Source of the DNA: Candidatus Poseidoniaceae archaeon
GTDB taxonomy: Archaea > Thermoplasmatota > Poseidoniia > Poseidoniales > Poseidoniaceae
Assembly: GCA_949373265.1 (NCBI GenBank)
Contig: CASICT010000011.1
Location: 1 to 31,836, forward strand
DNA length: 31,836 nt
Direction of reading: 5' to 3'
Part shown: piece by piece, positions 31,125-31,836 of the stretch
How the letters are laid out: each line of letters starts with the position of its first letter
Position numbering within the stretch: the stretch's first letter is position 1
Program-made: the position numbers and the translations under genes
Notes under the pieces: model-generated
Databases searched by the model: none
What the model was told of the DNA's origin: nothing
The model's input: the letters and a program-made list of their open reading frames with translations, nothing else

Positions 31125-31219
31125 ATCTAAGATTCACCGCACGAGCGCAAAGCACTCAAGCGCTGAGTGATCAAACCAGTTTGGCACTAGCACAATGTGC
31201 TCACATTAGTGCTGAGTAA
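31121..31219 (+). repeat. Three hairpins with a repeated GCGCTGAGTGA motif after secY
   Basis: GTGAATC-TAA-GATTCAC (31121-31137) overlaps the secY stop. CACTCA-AGCGC-TGAGTG is at 31153-31169. GCACTA (31184-31189) pairs with TAGTGC (31207-31212) around an inner AGCAC/GTGCT. GCGCTGAGTGA occurs at 31114-31124 and 31160-31170 and as GTGCTGAGTAA at 31209-31219, about 46-49 nt apart. Hairpins in a row at an operon end fit mRNA 3'-end protection or termination; no long T-tract follows. Confidence 0.6.
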
Positions 31220-31244
31220 ATCAGGCCAGAGTTGTCCATTCTGT

Positions 31245-31700
31245 TCAAGAAATAATTCTCTCTTCAACCTGAATTTCGGTAATTCTTACTTCAACCCATT
31301 CTATTCGTTTTGCCTTGACGGCATCTCTCACCCTTCTCTGATTAGAGTTGAGTTTTGATTTTCCGGATTTGACTTCAATGAATTTAATTTCCACATCACC
31401 TTTGCCATCTAACCCTTTGAATCCCAAGAAATCGATAGGGTTACCCAAAAAGTTCAGCTCACTTACACTATCGACAACTGTCATCGACCAAGGCGCTATT
31501 GTCTCGCTGATTTGTCCCTTGATAGTACTTCTTTGCCTCTTAGTAGAGTCTTTTCTAGCTTCTATAATATCATTGTCTCGTTGGGACATTAATTGATTAA
31601 TTTCACTACGAGAGCCAATGAATTTACGAATTAGGTAGATTATTAATATAACAAAAAGGAGATTCAAAACCAACGATTGCACGGCATAATTCTCAAACAT
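31245..31700 (-). CDS. Membrane-anchored nuclease related to archaeal Holliday junction resolvases
   Basis: 151 residues from the ATG at 31700; the frame stays open upstream to a TTG at 31832, but the sequence there is AT-rich and not protein-like. An N-terminal membrane helix (SLVLNLLFVILIIYLIRKF) is followed by a charged, probably coiled helix rich in Arg, Lys, Asp and Glu, and then a PD-(D/E)xK nuclease fold: NPIDFLGF gives the acidic residue and FIEVKSGKSKLNSNQRRV the ExK plus the following QxxV helix. This matches the family of predicted membrane nucleases distantly related to Hjc. Substrate and role are unknown. The gene is convergent with secY across the hairpin cluster. Confidence 0.8.
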   Translation of the reverse strand: MFENYAVQSLVLNLLFVILIIYLIRKFIGSRSEINQLMSQRDNDIIEARKDSTKRQRSTIKGQISETIAPWSMTVVDSVSELNFLGNPIDFLGFKGLDGKGDVEIKFIEVKSGKSKLNSNQRRVRDAVKAKRIEWVEVRITEIQVEERIIS

Positions 31701-31836
31701 CAAATTTTGCACAGATTTTAGAGTTAATAGGATTTCTGACTTTACTTTGTAGAAATTCTGATATGTAAGCAACACTAGCCTATGGCGTGTCACAAATGAA
31801 ATTGCTAATTTTTGCAGTTTCGGCTGCGGCAATATC

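Noticed and set aside
31100..31220. CRISPR array after secY
   Set aside because: Only three short, imperfect copies with hairpin-forming spacers of unequal content and no cas genes nearby.
1..31836. Insertion sequence, prophage or integrated plasmid
   Set aside because: No transposase, integrase or terminal repeats were seen; gene content is chromosomal housekeeping and surface proteins.

Overview
The window looks like part of a planktonic Thermoplasmatota genome, most likely Marine Group II (Poseidoniia) or a close relative. The evidence is an archaeal-type ribosomal protein operon (L3 to L15, then secY, with S4e, L32e, L19e, aIF1 and RNase P Rpp29), a group II chaperonin, a Hef-type XPF helicase-nuclease, L41e, an intron-bearing tRNA-Trp, and large secreted proteins with a C-terminal membrane anchor. 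No rRNA or phylogenetic marker beyond these was used, so the lineage is an inference.

Layout. 1-420: a tiny L41e gene and tRNA-Trp(CCA) with a 112-nt intron, probably one transcript. 498-5674: a subtilase broken by a dense cluster of frame changes, a class I aminotransferase, an orphan membrane protein with paired cysteines, and, convergent with it, a second orphan membrane protein. 5675-9132: a regulatory-looking divergent spacer full of inverted repeats and a 1,100-residue surface protein. 9199-10821: thermosome. 10936-13776: a two-gene redox-like operon, namely a ferredoxin-flavodoxin-SdhB-like fusion and an HdrB/SdhE-like protein. 13771-16348: hef on the minus strand. 16349-16684: promoter and GC-rich leader of the ribosomal operon. 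16685-31124: twenty-five genes on the plus strand ending in secY. 31125-31244: a run of hairpins with a repeated motif. 31245-31700: a membrane-anchored nuclease of the Holliday-resolvase-related family on the minus strand.

The most unusual content is the 10936-13776 pair. The fusion keeps the cluster and FMN motifs of its ferredoxin and flavodoxin parts. Its SdhB-like third part aligns along its length with succinate dehydrogenase iron-sulfur subunits but has lost every cluster-binding cysteine. The adjacent HdrB-like protein has lost both CCG cluster motifs. Two partner proteins stripped in parallel suggest a conserved complex that has given up its iron-sulfur wire. Also notable are a near-identical promoter element (TATA box plus dyad) in front of both L41e and the L3 operon, a SecY with about 150 extra N-terminal residues holding about four extra membrane segments, and an L32e with an N-terminal SAP domain.

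The ribosomal operon is tightly packed. Many junctions share the string TGAGGTGAT, where the upstream stop codon is part of the next Shine-Dalgarno site, and the next ATG follows at a fixed distance. Others use 1- or 4-nt stop/start overlaps.

Sequence quality: the essential rpl4 gene carries two apparent 1-nt insertions, hef one in a homopolymer, and the subtilase about six frame changes in 280 nt. In each case the protein reads on in another frame with conserved residues intact, so consensus errors are more likely than real gene decay.
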